A stretch of 64,000 bases of DNA from Bradyrhizobium genosp. L (lineage in GTDB: Bacteria > Pseudomonadota > Alphaproteobacteria > Rhizobiales > Xanthobacteraceae): positions 2,790,001-2,854,000 of the forward strand of contig NZ_CP061378.1 of assembly GCF_015624485.1 (NCBI RefSeq), in the 5' to 3' direction. Within the stretch, counting starts at the first letter, position 1; the number at the start of each line of letters is the position of its first letter. The position numbers and the translations under genes were made by a program. Positions 19,617-31,049 of this stretch are shown here, piece by piece. The notes below the pieces were generated by a model. It saw only the letters and a program-made list of their open reading frames with translations, was not told the DNA's origin and did no database searches.

Positions 19617-20436
19617 ACGGGGACTCCTTGCCGGCGACCGCGCCCGTGACGCGTTCCGGATGCGTGAATATCTCAAATCCGTCCGAGCGGGCGATCGCGG
19701 CCAGCGTGATGCCGGCGGCATCGGCCATCCTGACCGCGAGCGCGGTCGGGGCCGAGACGGCGGCAATCAGCGGCGCGCCGATCGCGGCGGTCTTCTGCAC
19801 CATCTCGACCGAGACGCGGCTGGTCAGCAGCACCATGCCCTCATGCGCCGCGACCCTGTCGCGCGCGAGTGCGCCGGCGAGCTTGTCGAGGGCGTTATGG
19901 CGGCCGACATCCTCGCGCAGTGCGACGATGCCGCGTGCCGGCGTCCAGAACGCGGCGGCATGCACCGCGCGGGTCTGGTGATTGATCTCCTGCAGCGGCG
20001 CGACCGCGGCCACCGCCGTCATGATCTCGCGCGGCGAGAAGGCGCGGCCGGCGGACACGGTCGCGGCCGGCCGAACCGCCTCGGCGATCGAATCGATGCC
20101 GCAGAGGCCGCAGCCGGTCGGGCCGGCAATGTGCCGCCGCCGTTCGGAGATCCGCCCGGCCTGCTCGGACTTCAGCCACATCCGCAGCTCGATGCCGTCG
20201 TCGAGCTCGACGATATCGAGCGTCTCGATCTCGTCAGGCGATCGCACGATGCCTTCGCTCAGGCTGAAGCCTGTGGCGAAATCGTCGAGGTCCTCCGGCG
20301 TGCCCATCATCACGGCATAGGTGCCGCCATTGTAGGTCAGCGCCAGCGCCGTCTCTTCGGGTATGAGACGCGTGCCGCCGCTGAAGGCGCCGTCGCGCCA
20401 GACCTTTCGCCTCGCCTGTTGGACGGGCTCGCGCAT
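19600..20436 (-). CDS. fdhD: Formate dehydrogenase accessory sulfurtransferase FdhD (FdsC)
   Basis: This 278-residue protein carries the loop TGCGLCGID with C109 and C112, which in FdhD/FdsC carries sulfur from the IscS-type desulfurase to the bis-MGD cofactor. It also has the conserved ALREDVGRHNALDKL region that binds the GDP moiety of the cofactor. It is essential for sulfurated, active formate dehydrogenase. It begins two bases after the fdsA stop and is named fdsC in other organisms with the same operon. Confidence 0.93.
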   Translation of the reverse strand: MREPVQQARRKVWRDGAFSGGTRLIPEETALALTYNGGTYAVMMGTPEDLDDFATGFSLSEGIVRSPDEIETLDIVELDDGIELRMWLKSEQAGRISERRRHIAGPTGCGLCGIDSIAEAVRPAATVSAGRAFSPREIMTAVAAVAPLQEINHQTRAVHAAAFWTPARGIVALREDVGRHNALDKLAGALARDRVAAHEGMVLLTSRVSVEMVQKTAAIGAPLIAAVSAPTALAVRMADAAGITLAAIARSDGFEIFTHPERVTGAVAGKESPYVVVA

Positions 20437-20438
20437 CG

Positions 20439-23315
20439 CTACTCCGCGGCTTCCACGACCGGCGCGATGCGGCGGGAGTTGCGCGCCTGCTCGTCATAGG
20501 CCTTCTGCCAGTCGCTCGGGCCGTTCGACGGCGAGATCTGCACCGCCGTGACCTTGTACTCCGGACAGTTGGTTGCCCAGTCGGAGAACTCGGTCGTGAT
20601 GACGTTGGCCTGCGTGTCCGGGTGATGGAACGTGGTGTAGACCACGCCCGGTGCCACGCGGTCGGTGATCAGCGCGCGCAAGGTGGTCTCGCCGGCGCGG
20701 CTTGCGAGCCGGACCCAGTCGCCGTCGCGCACGCCGCGCTGCTCGGCATCGTGCGGATGGATCTCGAGCCGATCCTCGGCATGCCACACCACGTTCTCGG
20801 TGCGCCTTGTCTGCGCACCGACATTGTACTGGCTGAGGATGCGCCCCGTCGTGAGCAGCAGCGGATAGCGCGGGCCGGTACGCTCGTCGGTCGCGATATA
20901 TTCGGTGACGATGAACTTGCCCTTGCCGCGCACGAAGCCGCCGATATGCATCACCGGCGTGCCTTCCGGCGCCTTCTCGTTGCAGGGCCACTGCACCGAG
21001 CCGAGTTCCTCGAGCTTGGCAAAGGACACCCCGGCGAAGGTCGGCGTCAGCGCCGCGATCTCATCCATGATCTCGGACGGATGGTTGTACTTCATCTCAA
21101 AGCCCATCGCCTTGCCGAGCATGATGGTCACTTCCCAGTCGGCATAGCCGTTGCGCGGCGTCATCACCTTGCGGACCAGCTGGATGCGGCGCTCGGCATT
21201 GGTGAAGGTGCCGTCCTTCTCCAGGAAGGTCGAGCCGGGCAGGAACACGTGCGCGTAGTTCGCGGTCTCGTTCAGGAAGAGATCGTGCACGATGACGCAT
21301 TCCATCGCCGACAATGCTGCGACCACATGCTTGGTGTTCGGATCCGACTGCAGGATGTCCTCGCCCTGCACGTAGAGGCCCATGAAGGTGCCCTCGATCG
21401 CGGCGTCGAACATGTTGGGGATGCGCAGGCCCGGCTCCTTGTTGAGCTTGACGTTCCACATCGCCTCGAACTGCTCGCGCACGGCGTCGGTGCCGACATG
21501 GCGATAGCCGGTGAACTCGTGCGGGAACGAGCCCATGTCGCAGGAGCCCTGTACGTTGTTCTGGCCGCGCAGCGGGTTCACGCCGACGCCCGGACGGCCG
21601 ATATTGCCGGTCGCCATCGCCAGGTTGGCGATCGCGATCACCGTGGTTGAGCCCTGGCTGTGCTCGGTGACGCCGAGCCCGTAATAGATCGCGCCATTGC
21701 CGCCGGTGGCGTAGGTCCGCGCCGCCTCGCGCAGCACTTGCGGATCGACGCCGGTCATGATCGCGGTGGCTTCCGGGCTGTTCTTGGGATCGGCGACGAA
21801 CGCCGCCCAATCCTGGAACTCGCTCCAGTCGCAACGCTCGCGCACGAAAGCTTCGTCGACGAGGCCTTCGGTGACGATGACATGCGCCAGCGCGGTGAGC
21901 ACGGCGACGTTGGTGCCGGGCAGCAGCGGCAGATGCAGTGCCTTGACGTGCGGCGATTCCACCATCTCGGTGCGGCGCGGATCGATCACGATCAGCTTGG
22001 CGCCCTGGCGCAGCCGCTTCTTCAGGCGCGAGGCGAACACCGGATGCGCCGAAGCCGGGTTGGCGCCGATGATCACGGCGACGTCGGTGTCCTCCACCGA
22101 ATCGAAATCCTGCGTGCCGGCCGAGGTGCCGAAGGTCGAGGACAAGCCGTAACCGGTCGGCGAATGGCAGACCCGGGCGCAGGTGTCGACGTTGTTGTTG
22201 CCGAAGCCGGCGCGGATCAGCTTCTGCACCAGGTAGGTCTCTTCATTGGTGCAGCGCGACGAGGTGATGCCGCCGACGGCATCGCGGCCGTACTTCTGCT
22301 GAATGCCCTTGAACTTCGCCGCGGCGAAGTTGAGCGCCTCGTCCCACGACACCTCCTGCCAGGGATCCTCGATCCGCTCGCGGATCATCGGTTTCAGGAT
22401 GCGCTCCTTGTGGGTGGTGTAGCCCCAGGCAAAGCGGCCCTTGACGCAGGAATGGCCGCGATTGGCCTTGCCGTCCTTCCAGGGCACCATGCGCACCACC
22501 TCCTCGCCGCGCATCTCGGCCTTGAAGGAGCAGCCGACGCCGCAATAGGCGCAGGTGGTGACCACCGAGTGCTCGGGCTGGCCGATCTCGATCACGGATT
22601 TTTCGGTCAGCGTCGCGGTCGGGCAGGCCTGCACGCAGGCACCGCAGGACACGCATTCGGAGCCGAGGAAGCTCTCGCTCATGCCGGGCGAGACGCGGCT
22701 GTCGAAGCCCCGGCCGGAGATCGTCAGCGCGAAGGTGCCTTGCACCTCCTCGCAGGCGCGGACGCAGCGCGAGCAGACGATGCACTTGGAGGGATCGTAG
22801 GTGAAGTAGGGGTTGGACTCGTCCTTCGGCATCCAGGCGTCGTTGTCGCAGCCATGGGATTTAGCGAACACATGGTTCTCGCCCTCATAGCCGTAGCGCA
22901 CGTCGCGCAGGCCGACTGCACCGGCCATGTCCTGCAATTCGCAGTCGCCGTTGGCGGCACAGGTCAGGCAGTCCAGCGGATGGTCGGAGATGTAGAGCTC
23001 CATCACGCCCTTGCGCAGCTTCTTCAGCCGCTCGCTCTGGGTGTGCACCACGAGGCCGTTCATGGCGGGCGTGGTGCAGGACGCCGGCGTGCCGGCGCGG
23101 CCCTCGATCTCGACCAGGCAGAGCCGGCACGAGCCGAACGCGTCGACCATGTCGGTGGCGCACAGCTTCGGGATCTGGGTGCCGGCTTCCATCGCCGCGC
23201 GCATGATCGAGGTGCCCTCGGGCACCGTGATCCGGTTGCCGTCGATGGTCAGCGTGACCATCGTCTCGGATTTGGATTTGGGCGTGCCGAAATCGGTTTC
23301 CTGGATCAGCGACAT
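20439..23315 (-). CDS. fdsA: NAD-dependent formate dehydrogenase, catalytic alpha subunit (Mo-bis-MGD)
   Basis: The 958-residue protein binds one 2Fe-2S cluster through the N-terminal ferredoxin domain (C52, C63, C66, C80), then a NuoG-like cluster (H112, C116, C119, C125). Two ferredoxin-type 4Fe-4S sites follow (C178/181/184/188 and C221/224/227/231), and a proximal cluster near C255/258/262/290 in the molybdopterin domain. The Mo ligand is C379 in NVDTCARVCHSP, so this is a cysteine, not a selenocysteine, enzyme. It oxidises formate to CO2 in the cytoplasm and passes electrons to FdsB. GGAG precedes the ATG. All cofactor ligands appear intact. Confidence 0.95.
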   Translation of the reverse strand: MSLIQETDFGTPKSKSETMVTLTIDGNRITVPEGTSIMRAAMEAGTQIPKLCATDMVDAFGSCRLCLVEIEGRAGTPASCTTPAMNGLVVHTQSERLKKLRKGVMELYISDHPLDCLTCAANGDCELQDMAGAVGLRDVRYGYEGENHVFAKSHGCDNDAWMPKDESNPYFTYDPSKCIVCSRCVRACEEVQGTFALTISGRGFDSRVSPGMSESFLGSECVSCGACVQACPTATLTEKSVIEIGQPEHSVVTTCAYCGVGCSFKAEMRGEEVVRMVPWKDGKANRGHSCVKGRFAWGYTTHKERILKPMIRERIEDPWQEVSWDEALNFAAAKFKGIQQKYGRDAVGGITSSRCTNEETYLVQKLIRAGFGNNNVDTCARVCHSPTGYGLSSTFGTSAGTQDFDSVEDTDVAVIIGANPASAHPVFASRLKKRLRQGAKLIVIDPRRTEMVESPHVKALHLPLLPGTNVAVLTALAHVIVTEGLVDEAFVRERCDWSEFQDWAAFVADPKNSPEATAIMTGVDPQVLREAARTYATGGNGAIYYGLGVTEHSQGSTTVIAIANLAMATGNIGRPGVGVNPLRGQNNVQGSCDMGSFPHEFTGYRHVGTDAVREQFEAMWNVKLNKEPGLRIPNMFDAAIEGTFMGLYVQGEDILQSDPNTKHVVAALSAMECVIVHDLFLNETANYAHVFLPGSTFLEKDGTFTNAERRIQLVRKVMTPRNGYADWEVTIMLGKAMGFEMKYNHPSEIMDEIAALTPTFAGVSFAKLEELGSVQWPCNEKAPEGTPVMHIGGFVRGKGKFIVTEYIATDERTGPRYPLLLTTGRILSQYNVGAQTRRTENVVWHAEDRLEIHPHDAEQRGVRDGDWVRLASRAGETTLRALITDRVAPGVVYTTFHHPDTQANVITTEFSDWATNCPEYKVTAVQISPSNGPSDWQKAYDEQARNSRRIAPVVEAAE

Positions 23316-23328
23316 CGTGATCTCCTTG

Positions 23329-24897
23329 CTATTCCGCGGCCTGCAGACGGGCCGGTGCGGGACCTAGATTTCCGCCGAAATCTTCCCGGAAATGTTTCAG
23401 TGCGCTCATCACGGGGTAGGGCGTGAAGCCGCCGAGCGCGCAGAGCGAGCCGAATTTCATGGTGTTGCAAAGGTCTTCGACCACGGCGAGGTTTTCCGCG
23501 ACACGGTCGCCGCCGATGATCTTGTTGATGGTCTCGACGCCGCGGGTCGAACCGATCCGGCACGGCGTGCACTTGCCGCAGGACTCGATGGCGCAGAATT
23601 CCATCGCGAAACGCGCCTGCTTCGCCATGTCGACGCTGTCGTCGAACACCACGACGCCGCCATGGCCGATCAGGCCGTCGCGCGCCGCAAACGCTTCATA
23701 GTCGAACGGCGTATCGAACAGGGCGCGGGGGAAGTACGCGCCGAGCGGCCCGCCGACCTGCACCGCGCGCACCGGGCGTCCGGTGAACGTGCCGCCGCCG
23801 ATGTCGTCGACGAGATCGCCGAGCGTGACGCCGAATGCGGTCTCGAACAGCCCGCCATATTTGATGTTGCCGGCGAGCTGGATCGGCATCGTGCCGCGCG
23901 AGCGGCCCATGCCGAAATCGGCATAGGCCTTGGCGCCGTTGTCGAGGATGAAGGGAATCGCGGCGAACGACAGCACGTTGTTGATGACTGAGGGGCGGCC
24001 GAACAGGCCCTTGTGCGCCGGCAGCGGCGGCTTGGCCCGCACGATCCCGCGCCGACCCTCGAGGCTCTCCAGCAGCGAGGTCTCCTCGCCGCAGACATAG
24101 GCGCCGGCGCCGACCCGCACTTCGAGATCGAACTCATGCCTGCTGCCGCAGATAGCGTTACCTAGGAAGCCGGCGCGCCGGGCGGCCGCAATCGCCGCGT
24201 TCATCGCCTCGACCGCATGCGGATATTCCGAGCGGATGTAGATGTAGCCCTTGGTGGCGCCGACCGTGATGCCTGATATCGTCATGCCCTCGATCACGAC
24301 GAAGGGGTCGCCTTCCATGATCATGCGATCGGCGAAAGTGCCGCTGTCGCCCTCGTCGGCGTTGCAGACGATGTATTTGCGGTCGGCGCTGGTCTGCGCC
24401 ACCGTCTTCCACTTGATGCCGGTCGGGAAGCCGGCGCCGCCGCGGCCGCGCAGGCCCGAGGTGGTGACGTCGGCCAGGATCTGGTCGGAGGTCAGCGTCA
24501 GCGCCCGCTCCAGGCCCTTGTAGCCGCCATGGGCGCGGTAGCTCTCGACCGAGCGCGGATCGACCACGCCGCAGCGGGCGAAGGTGAGGCGGGTCTGCCG
24601 CTTCAGCCAGGGAATTTCGTCTGCGACGCCAAGCCGCAGGGCATGCGGACCGTTGCTGGCCATCGCGTCGAACACGGAAGCGGCATCCGCCGCGCTCACC
24701 GGGCCATACGCGACGCGGCCTTTGACGGTTGCGACCTCGACCATCGGCTCCAGCCAGTAAAGCCCGCGCGATCCGGTCCTGATGATCTCGATCGGGAGGC
24801 CGCGCTGCTCGGCAACCTGCTCGAGCGCCGCAACCACATCGTCGGCACCGACGGCAATCGCGCCGGCATCGCGGGGAACGAAGATCCGCATCTTCAT
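23329..24897 (-). CDS. fdsB: NAD-dependent formate dehydrogenase, beta subunit (FMN, NAD, 4Fe-4S)
   Basis: The 522-residue NuoF-like subunit has an N-terminal thioredoxin-like region with no cysteine before residue 109, then the NADH/FMN motif GRGGAGFPTG at 151-160, GAGAYVCGEETSLLESLEG, and the C-terminal 4Fe-4S motif ESCGKCTPCRIG with a further cysteine in the GSLCALGG stretch. It reduces NAD+ with electrons from FdsA. Its start overlaps the fdsG stop by four bases. An internal ATG at 24891 is a possible alternative start. Confidence 0.95.
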   Translation of the reverse strand: MKMRIFVPRDAGAIAVGADDVVAALEQVAEQRGLPIEIIRTGSRGLYWLEPMVEVATVKGRVAYGPVSAADAASVFDAMASNGPHALRLGVADEIPWLKRQTRLTFARCGVVDPRSVESYRAHGGYKGLERALTLTSDQILADVTTSGLRGRGGAGFPTGIKWKTVAQTSADRKYIVCNADEGDSGTFADRMIMEGDPFVVIEGMTISGITVGATKGYIYIRSEYPHAVEAMNAAIAAARRAGFLGNAICGSRHEFDLEVRVGAGAYVCGEETSLLESLEGRRGIVRAKPPLPAHKGLFGRPSVINNVLSFAAIPFILDNGAKAYADFGMGRSRGTMPIQLAGNIKYGGLFETAFGVTLGDLVDDIGGGTFTGRPVRAVQVGGPLGAYFPRALFDTPFDYEAFAARDGLIGHGGVVVFDDSVDMAKQARFAMEFCAIESCGKCTPCRIGSTRGVETINKIIGGDRVAENLAVVEDLCNTMKFGSLCALGGFTPYPVMSALKHFREDFGGNLGPAPARLQAAE

Positions 24898-25370
24898 CGC
24901 TGTGCCTCCGCGACCAGCGCGTCGATCCGCGCCGCGTCGAGCCGGCCGACCACGCGGCCGTCCAGCATCGCCGACGGCGCGGTGGCGCAGAGCCCGAGGC
25001 AGTAGATCGGCTCCAGGGTCACGCGTTCATCCGCGGTGGTATTTCCAAGGGAAACCCCGAGCTTGGCCTCGGCGCGCGCCGCCAGCGCATCGCCGCCGGC
25101 GGCCTGGCAGGCCTCGGCGCGGCACAGTTTCAGGACGTGCCGTCCGGCCGGTTGCTTGCGGAAGTCGTGGTAGAAGGTGAATACACCGTGCACCTCGGCG
25201 CGGGACAGATTGAGCGCCTCCGCCACCATCGGGATGGCTGGCTCCGGGACGTAGCCGAAGGCTTCCTGCAGTGCGTGCAGCATCACCAGCGTGGCGCCTT
25301 CGAGCCCGGCATGTTCGGCGATGATCTCAGCGCCGCGCGCCTCGTCCCAGGGTTCGTATGGCGATGTCAT
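24894..25370 (-). CDS. fdsG: NAD-dependent formate dehydrogenase, gamma subunit (2Fe-2S)
   Basis: This 158-residue NuoE-like subunit has the thioredoxin-type 2Fe-2S ligands C83, C88, C124 and C128 (LCRAEAC and YCLGLC). First gene of the fds operon. I chose ATG 25370, which has GAGAG at good spacing; a GTG four codons upstream is possible. Stop overlaps fdsB (ATGA). Confidence 0.93.
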   Translation of the reverse strand: MTSPYEPWDEARGAEIIAEHAGLEGATLVMLHALQEAFGYVPEPAIPMVAEALNLSRAEVHGVFTFYHDFRKQPAGRHVLKLCRAEACQAAGGDALAARAEAKLGVSLGNTTADERVTLEPIYCLGLCATAPSAMLDGRVVGRLDAARIDALVAEAQR

Positions 25371-25575
25371 CCGCGCTCTCACGATCAGTTTCTCTCGTCC
25401 GATATTTGAATTGGAATCTTTCGAAACATCAATAAAGCTGTCCCATGCGGCGATTGCGAAAGGCGATTAATAGCGTTGCCGGATGGGGTGATTTAGGATC
25501 GCAATAATGGTTGGGAATCACGGGCTTCCAGCGCGCTTTGGGATTACCGGTCACAGCGCGGACGTGATAGTCCTG

Positions 25576-25593
25576 ACCGTGTTGGGACACGGT
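25576..25593. promoter_or_regulatory. Inverted repeat in the fdsG-lysR divergent region
   Basis: ACCGTGT-TGGG-ACACGGT is a perfect 7-bp inverted repeat ending 20 bases before the LysR-type start. It may be an autoregulatory operator of the divergent regulator. It does not fit the classical T-N11-A form exactly, so this is tentative. Confidence 0.35.
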
Positions 25594-25613
25594 TTCGCGA
25601 TGAGGTTTGGCCT

Positions 25614-26510
25614 TTGATCGACAAGCTGGAACTACTGCTGGCACTGGCCAAGGAGCGGCATTTCGGCCGGGCTGCGGAGGCCTGCGGCGTCACCCAGCCG
25701 ACCATGTCGACCAGCCTCAAGCAGCTCGAGGAAATCCTCGGCGTCATGCTGGTGCAGCGTGGATCGCGCTTCCAGGGTTTCACCCCGGAAGGTGAACGGA
25801 CCCTTGATTGGGCCCGGCGCATTGTCGGCGACGCGCGGGCGATGAAGCAGGAGATCAACAGCCTCAAGGACAAGCTGTCGGGCGAGATCCGGATCGCGGC
25901 GATCCCGACCGTGCTCGGCATGGTGGCGGCGCTGACCACGCCGTTCCGGGCGCGCCATCCGGAGGTGCGCTTCCGGATCCAGTCCTGCACCTCGGCGGAC
26001 GTGCTCGGCCTGCTGGAAAACCTCGAGGTCGATGCCGGGCTGACCTACATCGAGAACGAGCCGATCGGCAAGGTTCGCACCATCCCGCTCTACAACGAGA
26101 GCTACCGCCTGCTGACGGCACCGGACGCCATGTTCGGCGACCGCAAGCAGGTGACCTGGCAGGAGGTCGGCACCGTGCCGCTCTGCCTGCTCACCCCAGA
26201 CATGCAGAACCGCCGCATCATCGACCGCGCGCTGACCTCGGTCGGCGCCGAGGCGAGGCCGATGCTGACCTCCAACTCGCTGCTGGTGCTCTACACCCAT
26301 GTGAAGACCGGCCGCTGGGCCAGCGTGATGCCGGCCAAGCTCGCCGAGACGCTCGGGCTCGAGGACGCGGTTCGCAGCATCCCGATCGTTGATCCCGTCG
26401 TCGACTACAGCATCGGCATGGTGATCCCGCAGCGCGATCCGATGACGCCGCTGATCGCAGCCCTGGTGCAGGTCGCGCGCGAGGTCGCGCCGACGCTGGG
26501 GACGGCGTAG
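25614..26510 (+). CDS. LysR-family transcriptional regulator, divergent from the formate dehydrogenase operon
   Basis: This 298-residue protein has an N-terminal winged HTH (residues 1-60, with HFGRAAEACGVTQPTMSTSLKQLEE as recognition helix region) and a LysR substrate-binding domain from about 90. The start is TTG at 25614 with GAGG eight bases upstream; no better ATG aligns with the family start (IDKLELLLALAKERHF). Its position matches the FdsR-type regulators found beside fds operons, so formate-responsive control of fdsGBACD is likely. The ligand is inferred from context only. Confidence 0.88.
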   Translation: MIDKLELLLALAKERHFGRAAEACGVTQPTMSTSLKQLEEILGVMLVQRGSRFQGFTPEGERTLDWARRIVGDARAMKQEINSLKDKLSGEIRIAAIPTVLGMVAALTTPFRARHPEVRFRIQSCTSADVLGLLENLEVDAGLTYIENEPIGKVRTIPLYNESYRLLTAPDAMFGDRKQVTWQEVGTVPLCLLTPDMQNRRIIDRALTSVGAEARPMLTSNSLLVLYTHVKTGRWASVMPAKLAETLGLEDAVRSIPIVDPVVDYSIGMVIPQRDPMTPLIAALVQVAREVAPTLGTA

Positions 26511-26521
26511 CGCGCGTTATT

Positions 26522-26558
26522 CGTAGCCCGGATGGAGCGAAGCGAAATCCGGGCTACG
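26522..26558. repeat. Palindromic repeat, CGTAGCCCGGAT family
   Basis: CGTAGCCCGGAT at 26522-26533 pairs perfectly with ATCCGGGCTACG at 26547-26558 around a 13-base centre rich in AGCGA. This is a widespread type of intergenic palindrome in Rhizobiales. It lies 11 bases after the LysR stop and probably ends that transcript. Confidence 0.8.
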
Positions 26559-26585
26559 CACCCCGCAAGCGCGGCGAGGTGAAGC

Positions 26586-26818
26586 CTAAAGCATGATGCG
26601 ATTAAGTTGAATTGGAGCAGCAACGGAGGTCACCTCTCCCTTGGGAGAGGTCGGCGCGCAGCGCCGGGTGAGGGGTTACGGTCTCTCGTTAGCGCTGCGG
26701 CCCCTCACCCGATTTGCACTGGACGATGCTCGCCAGGCGCAAATCGACCTCTCCCCGCTGGGAGAGGTGAGCCGAACCTGAGGCGAAATCGATTCAACCT
26801 AACTCCATCCCGCTTTAG
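26586..26818. repeat. Composite inverted-repeat element, GGGAGAGGTCG/GGTGAGGGG family
   Basis: Imperfect outer arms (TAAAGCATGATGCGATTAAG at the left and, on the other strand, TAAAGCGGGATGGAGTTAGG at the right) flank an inner element. The inner element has the paired blocks CCTCTCCC...GGGAGAGG and GGTGAGGGG...CCCCTCACC, plus GATTTGC...GCAAATC. No coding sequence is present. With the palindrome before it, this fills the 376-bp convergent gap between LysR and the sensor kinase. It has no transposase and looks like a MITE-type dispersed repeat. Confidence 0.7.
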
Positions 26819-26886
26819 CGCGCCTTGCGGAAGGTCAAATCGATGCGCTGGCGGCCGACCGCGCTGCAGAAGAAGGATGCCTGACG

Positions 26887-29208
<2,322 letters not shown>

Positions 29209-29323
29209 GCCCTAGACCCCCATTTGAAGCTGTATTTTACGCGGTTCGGACGCTCCCCACGATGCATCCGAATCATCATGATTTGAATCCAGATTGCCGG
29301 GGCTGTCGAGAGTCAACGAATCG

Positions 29324-29338
29324 TTAATGCGAAATAAA
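29324..29338. promoter_or_regulatory. Possible CtrA-like box upstream of the PAS sensor kinase
   Basis: TTAA-N7-TAAA resembles the CtrA consensus TTAA-N7-TTAA with one mismatch. It lies 116 bases before the kinase start in an AT-richer gap of 255 bases. A chance match is quite possible. Confidence 0.2.
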
Positions 29339-29464
29339 TCTTGCCGCGAGTGGAATCGGTTACCGCAATTCGAGTCCGAAACAGGAACGACTCCGTAGAA
29401 CTACAGAAGTTTGTTTGAGATTGCCGCTTCACACTTTGCGCTCACGCGGTCCTCCGGGTCCGGA

Positions 29465-30844
29465 TCATGCTCGGTCGCGCGTCGGCTCGGCGTGACTGAT
29501 CACACGCTTGATGGTCGGGAAGGCGCGGCGCAGCGCGCGCTCGATCTCGTCGACGCCTTCGTGCACCTTGAGCACGCTCATCGCGGGCGCGGCGCGGCAG
29601 TGGAAGTTGACGATCTCGCCGGCGTCGGTGTTGCGGACGCGCACATTGTGGATGTCATGGATCGCGCCATCGGCGGCGAAAGAGGTCAGCGCGGCCTTGA
29701 TCGTCTCGACGCGCTCGGCGCTCGCATCGGTTCCCCATGGCAGTTCCGGCTCGAGCGGCTCGATATGGGTGTCGACCTCGACGTCCTCGCCGAAGTCCTC
29801 GCGGATCGCGCGCTCGAGCTCGTGGGCGATGTCGTGCGCCGCGTTCAGCGCCATCTCGCCGTCGACCTCGAGGTCGATGCTGACGATCAGCTTGCCGCCG
29901 AGGTCGTGCAGGGTGACGTGGTGGATGGCAAGGCCGGAATTGCGCGCGATCACCATGATGCGCTCCCGCACGCTCTCATTGTCGCGCGCCACCGGCACCG
30001 CGGTGAAGGTCAGGTCGGCGTCGCCGAAGGTCCTGGTCATCGCCTCCTGCGCCCTGCGCTTGATCTCCTCGACGCGGTCGATCGGATAGGTGCGCGGCAC
30101 GGCGGCGATCGCGTCGATGAAATGGGTGGCGCCGACCATGCGGACGCGCAGGCGATTGACGTCGAGGACGCCGGGCACCGTCTTGATCGCGGCGGTGGCC
30201 TTTTCCAGCGCGCCTTCGGGGGCGCGGTCGAGCAGGGTCTCGACGGTCTCCCGCGCCATGCGCAGGCCGAGCAGGGCGATCATGACCGCAACCGCGATCG
30301 CGGCCGCGGCATCACCCCACCAGAAGCCGAAGCCTGCCAGCACGAGGCCGACGATGACCGCGGTCGAGCCCATCACGTCGGACGCGAAGTGCAGCGCGTC
30401 GGCGGCGAGCGCCTGGCTCTTGGTGTCGCGCGCCGCCCGGTGCAGCGCGCGTGCGCGCCACAGATTGACGACGATGTCGAGCACGAGCACGACGAAGGGG
30501 ACGGCCGAGATCGTCGGCGGCGGCGCGCCCTCGCGCAGATGGCTGTAAGCCTGCACCAGGATGCCGCCGGCCAACACGTAGAGCAGGGCAATGATAAACA
30601 GCGCCGAGACGCTCTCGAACTTGCCGTGGCCGTAATGATGCTCGGCATCGGCCGGCTGGTCCGACACCCGCACCACCGCCCAGGTGATGATGGTCGCGAC
30701 CAGATCGATCGTCGAGTGCAGCGCCTCGGAGATCAGCGCCAGCGAGCCGATCGCGATGCCGACGACGAATTTTGCGATCGCCATGCCGCCGCTGGCGAAG
30801 ATCGAGATGGTGGCGACTGACGTCTTGGTGCTGGGAGCGCTCAT
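29465..30844 (-). CDS. Cation diffusion facilitator (Zn/Co/Ni/Fe-type efflux transporter)
   Basis: From ATG 30844 the protein is 459 residues, longer than the usual 300 of FieF/YiiP. It has six membrane helices in the first 220 residues. The paired metal-site motifs are EALHSTID (TM2) and DALHFASD (TM5), both H-x3-D, the zinc-type signature. The cytoplasmic C-terminal part carries an extended, probably duplicated, CDF dimerisation domain rich in His and Asp (HHVTLHDLGG, EVDTHIEPLEPELP). It exports divalent metal in exchange for protons. The frame extends upstream to 31192 but that part is not protein-like. Confidence 0.85.
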   Translation of the reverse strand: MSAPSTKTSVATISIFASGGMAIAKFVVGIAIGSLALISEALHSTIDLVATIITWAVVRVSDQPADAEHHYGHGKFESVSALFIIALLYVLAGGILVQAYSHLREGAPPPTISAVPFVVLVLDIVVNLWRARALHRAARDTKSQALAADALHFASDVMGSTAVIVGLVLAGFGFWWGDAAAAIAVAVMIALLGLRMARETVETLLDRAPEGALEKATAAIKTVPGVLDVNRLRVRMVGATHFIDAIAAVPRTYPIDRVEEIKRRAQEAMTRTFGDADLTFTAVPVARDNESVRERIMVIARNSGLAIHHVTLHDLGGKLIVSIDLEVDGEMALNAAHDIAHELERAIREDFGEDVEVDTHIEPLEPELPWGTDASAERVETIKAALTSFAADGAIHDIHNVRVRNTDAGEIVNFHCRAAPAMSVLKVHEGVDEIERALRRAFPTIKRVISHAEPTRDRA

Positions 30845-30998
30845 GGGCGGCTGTCTAGCAGGCGGACGTTGAACATCAAGTGTCGTTCGCGAACCGCAAT
30901 CGCTACTCACTTGCAACAGCAACGGGCGTTGCGAATTGTTCCGAATTAAGAGGCCGTCTCGCGTGTCGCCAGCGATCGCGCTAAAAACCACGCGTGTC

Positions 30999-31018
30999 GT
31001 CCTGGCGAAAGCCAGGAC
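30999..31018. repeat. Short palindromic repeat GTCCTGGC-GAAA-GCCAGGAC
   Basis: Perfect 8-bp stem with a GAAA tetraloop, 31 bases upstream of the aldo/keto reductase start. It is of the kind scattered in Bradyrhizobium intergenic regions. Unlike the other repeats here it lies in a divergent gap. Confidence 0.6.
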
Positions 31019-31049
31019 CCATAATCGCGCGACCTTCGGAGGAATGGCG

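Noticed and set aside
21660..23426. A 588-codon open frame on the plus strand across fdsA
   Set aside because: It is a shadow of fdsA codon bias; fdsA has all cofactor ligands on the other strand.
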